NCBI RefSeq assembly: GCF_003590095.1
Contig: NC_039491.1
Span: forward strand, 5,208,001 to 5,272,000
DNA length: 64,000 bases
Origin: Trichoplusia ni
Lineage: Eukaryota > Arthropoda > Insecta > Lepidoptera > Noctuidae
Direction of reading: 5' to 3'
The first letter of the stretch is position 1. Each line of letters begins with the position of its first letter. Under the pieces are notes generated by a model. The model made no database searches. It was not told the DNA's origin and was given only the letters and a program-made list of their open reading frames with translations. Shown here in pieces: positions 12,546 through 23,132 of this stretch. Position numbers and translations under genes: made by a program.

Positions 12546-14772
12546 ATTAATCTTACAATAAACTGTTTAAAGATTACGTGGTAAATAATTTTAAATTTAT
12601 TACTTATTAGAATGTACATAGTAAAATTTTATAGATTTTAATAAACATTAGTACCTACGCCAGAAATAGGAAATACAATTCATTGAAGAACTATTATAAA
12701 CATAGTATCCTCGACCAATGTATTATTGTTGACATTAACCAAGACTTAAATTTTACGGTCCATAAATCCCTAGGTTCTATTACATAGCGAGGCCATCCCG
12801 GTGTTTGGGATAAATTATAATTAAAACTTTATTACCCTGAGCTTAAGAGTTATATTTCTTGTTTTATGTTCATTACTACACATATGTAGACGTTGAGGTC
12901 CTGCTTATATAAAGTGCGTAATAGTCATCAATTTTTGTAAATACTATCTAGTAGGCTATAGTCGCAAAACACTATCCTCTTCAAAATTACAGTCGGATTA
13001 TTATTAATCCAAGGTGTCAGCTAACTCCATAAATATTTGTAAAAAAAATAGTCCAACCGTTTGAGCGTAGAAAAATCGTACTCGTAACTCACAATCAGAT
13101 GCTTTCGCATTTCGTTAGCATTTAAGAATATTTTTATTAAAAGAGTATCTTTTCTGCATGCTCTGCAAAGTTTAAGTTTTTATGAACATGGTGCAGTGTC
13201 TAACCAAAACATGCTGTATTCTGCTTAACACAAATTTCATATCTAACTAGGAAATTAGTAATTTAATGGAAATAAACTCCAAGTTGGGTCTGTTTATTGC
13301 ACAGAAGACTCTTAAGATTATTTGATTGGATACTTAAAGCTATATTAGTTGGATTATAGTCAATATATTAATTTTTATTAAGTTAATCCATTTGAAACAG
13401 GATAGAAAACGATATAAATTCGTTAGAAGTCGTTCGTTAAACATTTCAATATAAATATCTCAATTAATCTTCTTACATCAAAAGCAACGACCGTCAAGAT
13501 TTTTGACGGTCGTTATTTATTATTTGCCCATACATTAAAACAGCAGTATGTAATCTTTATTTTTGTGCGTTTCGACCCCGCTCTGTCCTCGTCTTTAAAT
13601 AGACTCCCATATGTTTCCACGGGGTATCGTAAGATATGATTAACTGTTTTATGCTACAAATTCGAATTCATTCAACACTAACTGAGATATAGGGGCAACC
13701 GTCAAGCAAAAAAAAAGCGTAGGAATTCCCGTAGATGGTGATTTATCGAGATCTCTTAATTACCAACAAATTATATCTCTAATTGAGAAAGTTAACCAAT
13801 GAAATGCATTGGAAGGGCCTGTTTGACCTTCGCCTGTCCGTTTATTACCAAAAACAGATCTTCGGTGAGAAGGCCCTTTTACGAGCGGTCGTCAGCGTAG
13901 GGTTCCGGACTTACGTCTGTCATCGTAAATAATTAATGACAGCATTGTTTGTAGGTCAAGAAGCTTAGTTTCAAACAGAATATTATGGAACACAATTTAC
14001 TGTCAGGTGAACTGTGAATAAACAAAAAAACTTCATTAAAAGTGATTTTTTGCAAAAAAAATTTATTCAATGAATTTTCTCCACAAGTTGGAAACTTTCT
14101 AAAGCTCAGTTACGAAATGTCATTACACATGTCATTATATGAATATGTCATTTCTAATGGAAGCTAAATTATCATATTAGACTATTAGATCATTTGCTAA
14201 AAATCTCAAACTATTGGACCATTGCCTAACCACGGCGCTTGGTTATTTTTGTCAAGTCAAAAACATATCGGGCATAATTTATTTGCAAATAAAATGTAAA
14301 TATTACGATTGAAAATATACTCTGGTACATCCACTTATCTATCTTACCGCGAATAAAATCTTCGAATGAATGAAGGTTAAAAAATCACATGGTCTTTAAA
14401 TGATGAACATTTTTTGTACGTAATAGTCTGTAGAAATTGTGACAGCTTGTCTTGTCGGTTCACTAAACGGTCTCTGTGTAGTTTCCGTTTATTTGATCTG
14501 GTATTCATTGGTAGGTTTAACAAAATAGTTATGGAAAAAATCCAATATGTTAAGTTTGATAAATAAAAACCGAAGGATTCGTAAAAAATGGAATAAAGGT
14601 AAACAAATCGGTTAGGTGCCTAATAAATTTGTGGGTATACACTCAAATTGATTTATCTACCACCTAAAACTTTACGACTGGTACAACCATTTTCTAACCA
14701 TCATTATTTTGAGTACCTATTTGTTGTTTAAGCAGCAACATATACAAGCAAATACATCACCTGTGAACATTT
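12546..14772. other. Intergenic, one strong hairpin, no gene
   Basis: AT-rich DNA without a supported coding frame. The only distinct structure is the hairpin at 13486-13514, listed separately. Confidence 0.5.
13486..13514. repeat. Perfect 12-bp-stem hairpin
   Basis: AACGACCGTCAA and TTGACGGTCGTT are perfect inverted copies separated by the 5-base loop GATTT. The GC-containing stem stands out in the surrounding AT-rich DNA. It could be the core of a small inverted-repeat element; no function is evident. Confidence 0.7.
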
Positions 14773-14868
14773 TAGCTGTCTAACTAACACGGTTTATGAG
14801 CTACAGCCTGGTGACGTAAGGACGGACCACAGTCAGCGGACCGAACCCTAAAAAAGGGTACCTAACTT
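14773..14868 (+). repeat. Dispersed repeat remnant, fourth site
   Basis: CTAACTAACACGGTTTATGA, CAGCCTGGTGACG, AGGACGGACCACAGTCAGCGG and CGAACCCTAAAA follow the block order of the family seen at 2.4, 10.7, 12.4 and 48.6 kb. This is the best preserved of the copies. Confidence 0.55.
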
Positions 14869-14979
14869 CTAAAAATATAACGTCATACCATAACGTCGAT
14901 TAGATCATCCAGCTGATAACGCGTTAGTCAACATTTTATCAATGGGTCATTCCTATAACCTATATGAATAATACAAACG

Positions 14980-15195
14980 TCTCGTACATAAATGTTGGCA
15001 CGACCTGCTCCCGCGCATTCATTGCCACGGTCGCGTTCCCGCGCCGCTGCCAGTCTTTAACACAAGCTTGAGCCGTCAACACGCTTGCGTAATAAAAGTG
15101 ATAATGATAACAGTTGCATCTAAACAATAATAATAAACGAAACAGTGTGGTGTATTGTGAATAACGTGTTTTTTGCCGTCGTTTTAATAATTAAG
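14980..15195 (+). promoter_or_regulatory. Candidate promoter and noncoding exon 1 of gene 1
   Basis: A local GC-rich island (15000-15070, holding GACCTGCTCCCGCGC and TCCCGCGCCGCTGCC) lies 1.0-1.2 kb upstream of the gene 1 start codon. Downstream of it, TTAAG|GTGAGC gives a good 5' splice donor, with the exon ending at 15195. Spliced to the acceptor ending at 16195, this would make a noncoding first exon with an intron of exactly 1,000 bases. The transcription start is not determinable; about 15050 is a guess. Confidence 0.35.
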
Positions 15196-16195
15196 GTGAG
15201 CGACTATTCGGAATGTGACACTTTATATATCTAGTTAGTACAAAATGTTAGTCGTTTGTACGAGTATTTAGGGCACTTTGTACCGTGGTGTTTATGAATT
15301 AAAACCAATGTATTGAGTGCAAGTAAAGTGTTTAAAGGTCGTAGTGTATTCTGAAATTACTGGTTAATGCACCCAAAGTACAGTTATGAGAATATCTTAT
15401 TCATAATTTCGGACCGTTGTGAACGTTCACGAAATCACTTCAATCGTCTGAACGATTAGTATGATTAATTTAGACATAATTTATAAATAAATGTGCCTGT
15501 AAAGAATTAGTTCATCTCAACATTTTATTAATATTTCGAATTGCCTCTCCATATTTACATCCAAAATACCCCTGTCAATTATACCGTAATTAGAATAAAT
15601 TATTATTAATTAAGTTTGTTAATCTGTTTGTAATAGATTTTAAATGGTATAAAATTAATTTGTCACAGGTACTATAATTGATTCTGAAAAGCGTGTTGTA
15701 ATTTTACGTACATTAATTCTCTCCTTATCCAATTCTAATTACTATTTCTGCTGGTAAAAGTCAACTTTCCTCATGGAGATTTTTTTTATTTGAGACGATA
15801 CTACAAACCGGCTTTTTAAATAATTTACAAGTTGGCGACGCAAATTTAAAGGCCAACCGTGTGTATTTCGAGATAATTAAAATTCAATACAGCTTTAAGG
15901 TCGCTGACGTCCAATATGTATTAATTAGTTGTCATATCATACACATTCTTATATTCTAATAGACTAGGTTCAGAAACAGTCTCAGAAAAATAATCAACCG
16001 TATCCACACAGATTTTAAACAATTAAACATTTTGTTTTGCTCATTAGTATTCATTTCTGTCATGTGAAACAAATCGTTCAATTTATTCTTAATCATTCAT
16101 ATTTAATGTGATCATGGTTTAAAATAACTTAATCATCAATGTGTGCTAGGCTTCCTCGTGCAAAAAGATTAACCAATTTTTTTTGTCTTTTACAG

Positions 16196-16792
16196 ATGGA
16201 CACACTTGCTTTGCTAGCTGGGATCTTACTATGCTTGGTTGTCGTAAATGGCAGACACCTGGAAGAAAACCATGACCCCAGTCCAATATCTGACTCTTTG
16301 GATCACGGAGAAAGTATGAGAAAACGGGGTACAGATTTGAGGCATCGGCGGAAGAGGTGGCAAGCAAACTACGGCTATGATTACCCGGTACCTAGCCATG
16401 GATACCCATATGCTGATCGGAGGGAATACGACAGGAATCATCAAGATCTTTTACCCCAAATAGTGAAGTTGCTTGAAGAAATTGCAGTGTATGTGAGACG
16501 TGCCCCTCCTCCGCCACCACCGCCTCAACCAATCTACATCCCATACCCTGTCCCCTATCCCGTCCCACAGTTCGGTGCGTGCACAGACAAAGCGGCGAGG
16601 AAACCAAATATCTCAACCCGATTCCCTGAAATGGAGGACACGAATCAAAACTGGGGATTTGTGGAGTCAAACGAAGATGCAGATTACGAATCAGGCGACG
16701 GCGCCAGGCCTATCTCCTTCGACCCTATTAAACCGCTCCGACCAATGAAGCGACCTGCACCCAAAGTGGAACACGGCAGCAAGCAAATGGAC
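16196..16792 (+). CDS. Gene 1, coding exon 1: secreted cysteine-rich protein (unrecognised family), N-terminal part
   Basis: This exon encodes residues 1-199 of a predicted 278-residue secreted protein. It starts at ATG 16196, immediately after a clear acceptor (T-rich tract then TTTTACAG), and ends at 16792 before GTAAGT, in phase 0. Residues 1-19 are a signal peptide. Residues 20-54 form a charged pro-region ending in R-R-K-R, a furin-type site, then W55. A short predicted helix (about 85-102) precedes seven consecutive prolines (104-110) and an IYIPYPVPYPVP stretch. M146-F155 reads M-E-D-T-N-Q-N-W-G-F and 171-178 reads R-P-I-S-F-D-P-I. Gene 2 shares these landmarks in the same order. An in-frame ATG at 16139 lies inside the upstream intron and was not used. 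I do not recognise the family or know its function. The protein is likely extracellular and proteolytically processed. Confidence 0.85.
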
Positions 16793-16977
16793 GTAAGTCA
16801 ATCTTCTGTACAATCAAAAGAAGGAAACTAGGATTAGTTAGTTCTTTAGAATTTGGAGTGAAAATTACTTCATTAAAATCACCTTACGGTGTGGTAACGA
16901 TCAAATATGAAGACGTAGAAACAAATGTCAAGACTAAGTATATTGTAATTTAAGACGTAATTGTGAAGAGCAATAAA
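16793..16977 (+). promoter_or_regulatory. Candidate intronic polyadenylation region, short isoform of gene 1
   Basis: If the donor at 16793 is not used, the reading frame continues for 12 codons (V-S-Q-S-S-V-Q-S-K-E-G-N) to TAG at 16829-16831. A canonical AATAAA follows at 16972-16977, with a T-rich stretch downstream. Such a transcript would encode a secreted 211-residue protein without the cysteine module. The signals are seen; use of them is inference. Confidence 0.35.
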
Positions 16978-17030
16978 TAATGTGTATCTTCCACAAATCA
17001 TATGATTTTCATTTTTAACGACAGCCATAG

Positions 17031-17514
17031 GAGAAACAAGTTATAAGTTTGCATGTGAAACACAAAATTAGTCCAGCACAACGTGCAACGTTAATAAATT
17101 TCATCAAATATCTTAAACATAAATGTAAATTTACTATCAAAACAATCAATCCTACGTCTTTCCATCTATGGAATCGTTTGTTTGATCAGCTACATGTAAT
17201 GAACAAAAAAGTACCAAGCACAGTCATGACTCAACGTTGTCGATTCTAATCATATATTACTCTGTGAACGTCGAGAAACAAGTTATAAGTTTGCATGTGA
17301 AACTCAAAATTAGTCCAGCACAACGTGCAACGTTAATAAATTTCATCAAATATCTAAAACATAAATGTAAATTTACTATCAAAACAATCAATCCTACGTC
17401 TTTCCATCTATGGAATCGTTTGTTTGATCAGCTACATGTAATGAACAAAAAAGTACCAAGCACAGTCATGACTCAACGTTGTCGATTCTAATCATATATT
17501 ACTCTGTGAACGTC
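17031..17514 (+). repeat. 242-bp tandem duplication with MSANTD/zeste-like ORF remnant
   Basis: Copy 1 (17031-17272) and copy 2 (17273-17514) are head-to-tail and differ at only two positions I could find (A/T near 17061, T/A near 17115), so the duplication is recent. Each copy carries a roughly 60-codon open frame containing I-S-P-A-Q-R-A-T-L-I-N-F-I then L-W-N-R-L-F-D-Q-L. This resembles the start of Myb/SANT-like (zeste-type) DNA-binding domains found in insect mobile-element and host proteins. The domain is incomplete, lacks its final Trp region and sits in an intron. It is a degenerate fragment rather than a gene. Domain identity is tentative. Confidence 0.75.
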
Positions 17515-18082
17515 ATTCAGCTGTAAAACACTCAATGTTTGTACCATTTCCTAGTTGGTAGACCTTGGCAATATCTTATTATTGACGCCTTCTGGCTAAT
17601 TATTTGTTGTGAAAACACACAAATTAGACTGCTGTATTCGATTCTAGATTCCTATTTTTCCACTATCAAGCAAATTCTAGTTGCGGTGAGCATCTTCGCA
17701 ATTATGTACAGCGTAAAGTAGCTCATTGTCTATCTTCTGTGTACTTGTGACTTTAAATTATACTTAAGCAATTAAGTTTTTTATACAAATTACGGCAAGG
17801 TATTATGAATTTCTAAATTTACTTTTATCAATCATTTCTGGCGTTAAACACAAATACTGAATGCAGCGCATCTTGAAACCTAAAAATGAACGTGTTACAC
17901 GTTTATCATAAAAATCCGTGGCAATTAAATTCATTTATCCACACATGAGCAATAAACGGAGTCTGCTATCCAGTTATTTACGCATTACTTGTTTCCACTT
18001 TCTGATTTCGTGTGCAGAAGCCAATCATTCTCTTTTATGACAACATATCATTGTCGTCTTCAATTGGAATCTTATTTTCTAG

Positions 18083-18322
18083 AATCAGCGTCCGACGACA
18101 CAGGCACCGAGGTTTGTTCTGGACGAGCCTGGATTGTTGCGGACACCGACGATGTGCAATGCGGCTGTGCTCTCGTGCTGTGCCGACAACATCAAGCAGC
18201 AGAAAAAGTGCTTCGACAACTTTGGCTGTTCTATATCTTACGATAACGGCAATGCATGTAGCAACGATTCGATAAATGAAGCGCTAGAATCATTCAAAAG
18301 AGCGTACTCGCCCGTGTCGTAA
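18083..18322 (+). CDS. Gene 1, coding exon 2: C-terminal six-cysteine module
   Basis: This exon encodes residues 200-278 and ends at TAA 18320-18322. After a Q/P/T-rich linker (200-222) comes the module C224-x6-C231-C232-x9-C242-x5-C248-x9-C258, then an acidic/hydrophobic helix ending F-K-R-A-Y. The even number of cysteines and secretion suggest three disulfides. The same spacing occurs in genes 2 and 3, which is the main evidence that the exon is real and correctly joined. Other open frames across the same bases are shadows. Polyadenylation is probably at the AATAAA at 18818. Function is unknown. Confidence 0.85.
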   Translation, partial: NQRPTTQAPRFVLDEPGLLRTPTMCNAAVLSCCADNIKQQKKCFDNFGCSISYDNGNACSNDSINEALESFKRAYSPVS

Positions 18323-18817
18323 GTCCTAATTACGAGTAGATGATAGTCATTATCAGTATTGTCTCAACCACATTTGTGGTTTATGTTAATGCGTAATGTT
18401 GCTAATTGTAGCAAATTATAATTGTACAATAGTTTCGAAATCCAATATATGGAACATTATCTTCATATGATTTTTTACATATTCTGAGATCTGAGATTGT
18501 TGTAGCTTTAATTAATATTTGATCGAAATATACACTTACGGTTCAAGATTAGTTCAAACGAACCAAAATATTTAAAGTGCTTGAATTCTCTTAAATTTAT
18601 TTTTTAATCATAGTTTTAAATTGATTAACTTCGCCTTGAACTTTATCAATTTAAAATGAATTATATCGAATGTAAAATTGGTTTCAATTGTTGTTCATAA
18701 ATGTGCTCGAAAGAAATCGTAAATATAAAAATTCGTCGCCCGATAAACTGCAAGTCTTTTAACCTTAATCAACGGTTACATACTTTATAACACCCAAAGT
18801 CATAATCTTCGAAGTAG

Positions 18818-18823
18818 AATAAA
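18818..18823 (+). terminator. Candidate poly(A) signal of gene 1
   Basis: This is the first canonical AATAAA after the stop at 18322, about 500 bases downstream. It would give a 3'UTR of about 0.5 kb. Confidence 0.45.
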
Positions 18824-18829
18824 CAATTA

Positions 18830-20220
18830 ATATAAGTTAAGGGTAATATAATAATATAAGTAGGTATTTTAAATCAGTACTTATTACGATGCCATAAATA
18901 TGTTGTTCCTTGAGCTTTACAAATTCATTTAAGTCCTAAGAAATTTAATTGGTCTATAATGCCGCAATTTTTCACACTAAATTGTATCTATGTAACGTAC
19001 ACTGGCACATAAGCGATTACGCTCGTGATTGTAGAGCAAGCGTTGCTTGCTTGCTCTACAATATGCTCTATAATATAATGCAAAAGAACATAGTATTTGA
19101 TCATCCCACTCATAGGAGCATTTCAATGTAAGACGAGCAAGACAACGTTATTGGTACCTGAGTAATGGTACAATACTTGATAAATAGATCATATTATATT
19201 GTCATGTTACAACACGACCGAGTGCGCTGCAATTCGCCGCATTGCTGCCTAATCGCGCGTCAAAATCGCTAATGTGAAACCAGTGTAACTTGGTCATCAT
19301 GGTTAAAATTCAAAGCCGCTTTAAAATTAATACTAAATGCAATATAAAAGTTTATACAAAGGCTAATTGTTATATCGTATTATTGATATTTGATGATAAA
19401 AAACTAAAAACAAAAAGTTGCTTTTGTTTGCAGCTTCTTAGCATTTAAGGTTACGAATGTCAGTTTTTTTACATTGGCAGCTGTAATATTATAAGTGTTT
19501 CCTAGTCTACATGTTAGAATTAATGTATTTAATTTAACTTTATTAAAATATTAACACAATTATGTATTTTAATGTTTCGTTTCACTCTATTTCTTAACAC
19601 ACACACTTATTTAATAATTTTTTAGATAATTATAAAAACACTTCTCTAAATATATTTTTTTTATTTCCGATCGTATAATGTCTAACCAGTTGCAAGAACA
19701 CAATGATTTACTAATTTCCACATAGTTATACTAATTTACAACACAAAGCCACATTAGACGCAGATTATGAATGCTATATTCACTGGAATCCTTTGATGTT
19801 TAAGTGGTCCTAATTCCAACAAACGTTTCCTGCTTCAAGTAGCAAATTCTATCATATATCGTTGACTAAATAGCCAACAATTCGAAACGCAATATGAATG
19901 CTATGTAACATCTAGTTCAGCTATTCGACGTTCATTTGGAATCCTTGAAAATGACAAAGGCCTGTTAATCCGTTAAATAGGTTACGCTATTGACAATGTT
20001 TATGAGTAACGCAAAATATTTTAGTACAATTTAAACTACTTGTTTGTGAAAATGTCGCTTGTTACTTAATTACTGCTCATACAAATTTGTCAGGCCTTGA
20101 TTCTTTTCATTTAAAGATCTTTCTTCCTTAATAGTCAAACAATTTTAAAATCCATGCTCAATTTGGACACAGTTTTAAATGTTTTTTTTTCGACATAATA
20201 TATATACATATAAACTAGTG
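18830..20220. other. Intergenic, no gene seen
   Basis: AT-rich DNA. A GC-richer patch at 19205-19265 (CGAGTGCGCTGCAATTCGCC) has no open frame on either strand that I could link to splice sites. One hairpin (19028-19062) is listed separately. Confidence 0.5.
19028..19062. repeat. Perfect 13-bp-stem hairpin
   Basis: ATTGTAGAGCAAG and CTTGCTCTACAAT are perfect inverted copies around a 9-base loop. No flanking target duplication or coding frame is evident. Confidence 0.65.
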
Positions 20221-20221
20221 A

Positions 20222-20335
20222 GCGAGCGTGGTGATCAATGCTCAAATTTTCTCTATATGGGAAGAGGCATATGCCCAGCAGTGGTCTTAACTAGACAATA
20301 AAGTTTAACTATAACCAATTAACCGTAACATTATC
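20222..20335 (+). repeat. LINE 3'-end fragment, likely
   Basis: ATGGGAAGAGGCATATGCCC followed by AGCAGTGG is a diverged form of the 'GGAGGAGGCCTATGCCCAGCAGTGGGA' block found at the 3' ends of many lepidopteran LINE copies. It is too short to classify further. Confidence 0.5.
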
Positions 20336-20689
20336 GATAAGATCATTTTTACAGCAGCGCAACACTCGTTGTCGTGTGACCCACAAAGATAACACTAGTA
20401 ACTCAGTTTACACGCATTTAACTGCATTGTTATCTACCTTAAGTGAAATAACAGTTAACATTATAATACAAATATGTGTCATACATGTTCATACATTGTC
20501 TGAAAACATAAATACCAGGGTTTGAGACGATAAAATTTATAACCGTTTCGAATGTGAATGGACATTGAATGTGATGTTTTTAAAGTAAGTTAATAGCCTT
20601 ATAAGTAACTATCATTCAGAGACAAGAACTTGAAGCGGTTGTGATTTTTTACTAACGTATCGTATAGCCTTTTTGCACGGATATTCAGG

Positions 20690-20830
20690 TGGTTGAAGTG
20701 AAAACGCCACACACTGCGCGCGACGTGTCGCGGGTTCGATCCCCGACCAACCGTTTGTGTGCTCCAGTAATGCTTGTCCTGAGTCGGGTGTCTTTGTGCA
20801 TGTGACTTGTGTATTTGTGAACCCCCGCGA
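20690..20830 (+). repeat. tRNA-derived SINE fragment (family 1, copy b)
   Basis: The B box GGTTCGATCCC (20733-20743) is followed by GTTTGTGTGCTCC, AATGCTTGTCCTGAGTC, GGGTGTCTTTGTGCATGTGA and CTTGTGTATTTGTGAAC. It shares its body blocks with the copy at 1540-1690. Open frames on the other strand here are by-products of the repeat. Confidence 0.7.
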
Positions 20831-20835
20831 CACAA

Positions 20836-22214
20836 GGATTGAATTCCTTAATGCAGGAGTCGAGTATAACTAAGAACTGCAGAACCGCAGACCTACCTAA
20901 TATAAAGATTGTACACCGGACGCAATAAATCAATATTTAATGGACAGAGCAAGCGACTATTTCTACAATAGAATTGAAGAGTAATGAGCGTACGAATTTG
21001 TTCGAATATCAACTTAAGAGTTTGTGCAATTTTATAGAATGGCATAAAGACAAATACCGTACAAGAGTACTTTATTGATTTAAGAACTATTTTCAAACAA
21101 CTAATGCAATTTATTATTGTAGACTTTGTTTACTGGTATGTCACGGCCACGGTTAAACCAGACTAGGCTCGCGACGGAATCCGTTTAAAAATAGTTTTGT
21201 TTTGTTGCCTAACATTGGCATAAATATTGAACATAACCGCCGACCCGAAAATAGTTGGGAAAGGCTAGGCCGATGATGAACGGTCGAACAGCTTAGAACT
21301 AAAGAATATTGAACAGTTGGTGATGAGAAAGAAGGACATAAGTGCATATTTATCGTTAATATGAAACGTGATGAGCGTTTGACAGCAGAATGATGTTTAC
21401 CTAGATCAAATTGTATCATCCATTATTTTATTCAACTACAACTATTATTATGAGACCTTCACGCAATTTTTGCGGTATAAAATTTTTGCGTTGAACTTCT
21501 TTGAAGCTGACAAAATTCTCGCTCAAGCTATCTGCAAATGTTGTCTAAAGGCAAAATTTCTGAGGACGATACCAGGGGTAATTCATCTAAAATCGTCAAA
21601 ACAAATCTAAAATACAAAACAACTTGGCCTCAAAGATTGGTGTAAACTCGCATACAAATGAGAATAATAATAGTGAAAAGTTCCTCAAGTACCTTATAAG
21701 TCAGTAGAAAGGATGTTAAAAATGTTTTTATAGTTTCGACTTAAGCACCAGTGATTCATGAATCGCACTTATTAGTTTGTTAAAGTCACTCATGATTTTA
21801 TCGAGACTCGTACTCCCCCGGACAATCCTATCGAAAATAATGTAATGTTTGCGTTGGTCTATACACGTTACATTCAGTCTAGACAAACTGTAGTACATTG
21901 TATTGAAATATTAATCCCATAAACGTGCTCGTCATAACAGTTACAGAGCTGTTATCGTAATTTGTAACATGCATGAACAAAGCTTAACAGTTAACACTCT
22001 ATTTATTCAACAATTACTTTCCACTGCACTATTTTTATTTACGTTATAAGAGAATAAATTTTATCGTGTCAATGTAAAATGTCTTTTCTCTATATAATTG
22101 AGATGAATGGTCAACGCTATAGCTAACACTACTGATTCATACAGGTCTCAGTAAATGCGTAATTAAAATCCACCGATTTTGTTTTTTGAACTAAATTATA
22201 ATGATTAAATCAAT
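20836..22214. other. Intergenic with one LINE-like remnant
   Basis: Around 21225-21285, CCGCCGACCCGAAAATAGTT, GGGAAAGGCTAGGCC and GATGATGAACGG recall the 3' region of lepidopteran LINE copies. Elsewhere there is AT-rich DNA with no supported gene. Confidence 0.4.
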
Positions 22215-22306
22215 GGATTAATGGTAAAACGGTTTACTCACGCGTATTTATCGGGATTGCCAGACTAGTTTCGGACCTAACCGGAGTCCTTTATCATGAG
22301 TGATCC
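22215..22306 (+). repeat. Half-unit of palindromic repeat element, copy 2
   Basis: ACGGTTTACTCACGCGTATT, TATCGGGATTGCCAGACTAG, TTTCGGACC and CCGGAGTCC match the half-unit at 3115-3249 and the arms at 40876-41065. It lacks the GC-rich core and the ATAACTATCGTGAGAC block, so it is a truncated copy. Confidence 0.65.
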
Positions 22307-22978
22307 TCATGTTACTATAAAAATGATATTCAAAACTAAGTTTCCACATGTGTATTAATTATTATTTAGGTACGTGAGTAGGGCCCCTTCTGGGCCCAAT
22401 GAAAAATAAATAATGGCCATGTCAAACAAAACGCGAGTAAACAAACAGTCGTTATAAGTACCTGTAGTTCTGCTTTAAGACAATACGACGATATCAATAA
22501 ACTCACATTTTATCGTTCCATCACATTATTAGATTCAATGTGGCATCTCGAATTCGTTTACTGACGTCGTTTACAATACAATTGACGTCAATTTATAAGC
22601 GTGATATAATGTCGATCAAAATATAGTAACTACTATTTTTGAAATATGATAGAAGCTGCTCGTTAGTTTGGCATATTATGTTATTGAAATTCTCTATCCT
22701 ATCTTCCTGTAAGTCTGTGAAATTATATATAAAAGATTTAAAAAAAATACAGTATTGAAAGTAGATTTATTTCATTCATAAGTAAGTCCAGATTGATACC
22801 AGTTTTCCTACAAATGCTAAAATTTTATATTTAAGAAGTTATAAGATCCGTTCTGGACAACAAATTGACTAGCCTGTTGATCTAGTGGTTATAGTCAAAC
22901 TAAGTTCTATAGCTCAAAATACAATCATTACTTTGAAACGGTTTGCTATTGTAGGAAAGTTAAAACAAAAATTACCAT
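22307..22978. other. Intergenic; possible 3' flank of a minus-strand exon
   Basis: AT-rich DNA without open frames. A minus-strand AATAAA (TTTATT at 22766-22771) lies about 210 bases past the stop of the candidate exon at 22979-23132. Confidence 0.4.
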
Positions 22979-23132
22979 TCAGTACTCAGCGATCTCCAGC
23001 ATATTCGAAGTCATGACTGCGTCTGTAGCAGACTGAGTCGCAGTAGTTCGAGACATGCCCGAGACGGCGTTCGGCGGCGTGTCATGTTCCACGCGCCTTA
23101 CAAGATTCAATCCACTAAGGTTATTGACTCGT
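22979..23132 (-). CDS. Candidate terminal coding exon on the minus strand, unknown gene
   Basis: A compact GC-rich island (22990-23110) in AT-rich DNA. On the minus strand a CTCAG acceptor at 23133-23134 opens a 50-residue frame ending in a TGA at 22979-22981. The peptide is hydrophilic (R-V-N-N-L-S-G-L...; M-S-R-T-T-A-T-Q-S-A-T-D; ...M-L-E-I-A-E-Y at the C-terminus). The frame is closed by TAA just upstream of the acceptor, as expected for a real exon boundary. A minus-strand AATAAA follows about 210 bases on. I do not recognise the protein, and found no convincing upstream exon. It could instead be a GC-rich repeat fragment. Confidence 0.3.

Larger units (their letters stand above)
16793..18082 (+). 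other. Gene 1 second intron (1,290 bp)
   Basis: Bounded by GTAAGT at 16793 and an acceptor reading TTATTTTCTAG ending at 18082. Both flanking exons join in phase 0. It contains a candidate intronic polyadenylation signal at 16972, a 242-bp tandem duplication (17031-17514) and otherwise AT-rich DNA. Confidence 0.8.

Noticed and set aside
13486..13514. Hairpin as a bacterial-style terminator
   Set aside because: The window is clearly eukaryotic and no gene ends here.
16139..16195. Upstream in-frame ATG extending gene 1 by 19 residues
   Set aside because: The added bases are a T-rich polypyrimidine tract and acceptor (TTTTACAG), so they are intron. The ATG at 16196 gives a clean signal peptide.
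17989..18275. Two other open frames across the second coding exon of gene 1
   Set aside because: They run through the acceptor and do not carry the six-cysteine spacing; the third frame joins exon 1 in phase and matches the paralogues.
20599..20933. Three overlapping minus-strand ORFs of 73-82 codons
   Set aside because: They read through a SINE in opposite orientation and are by-products of the repeat.
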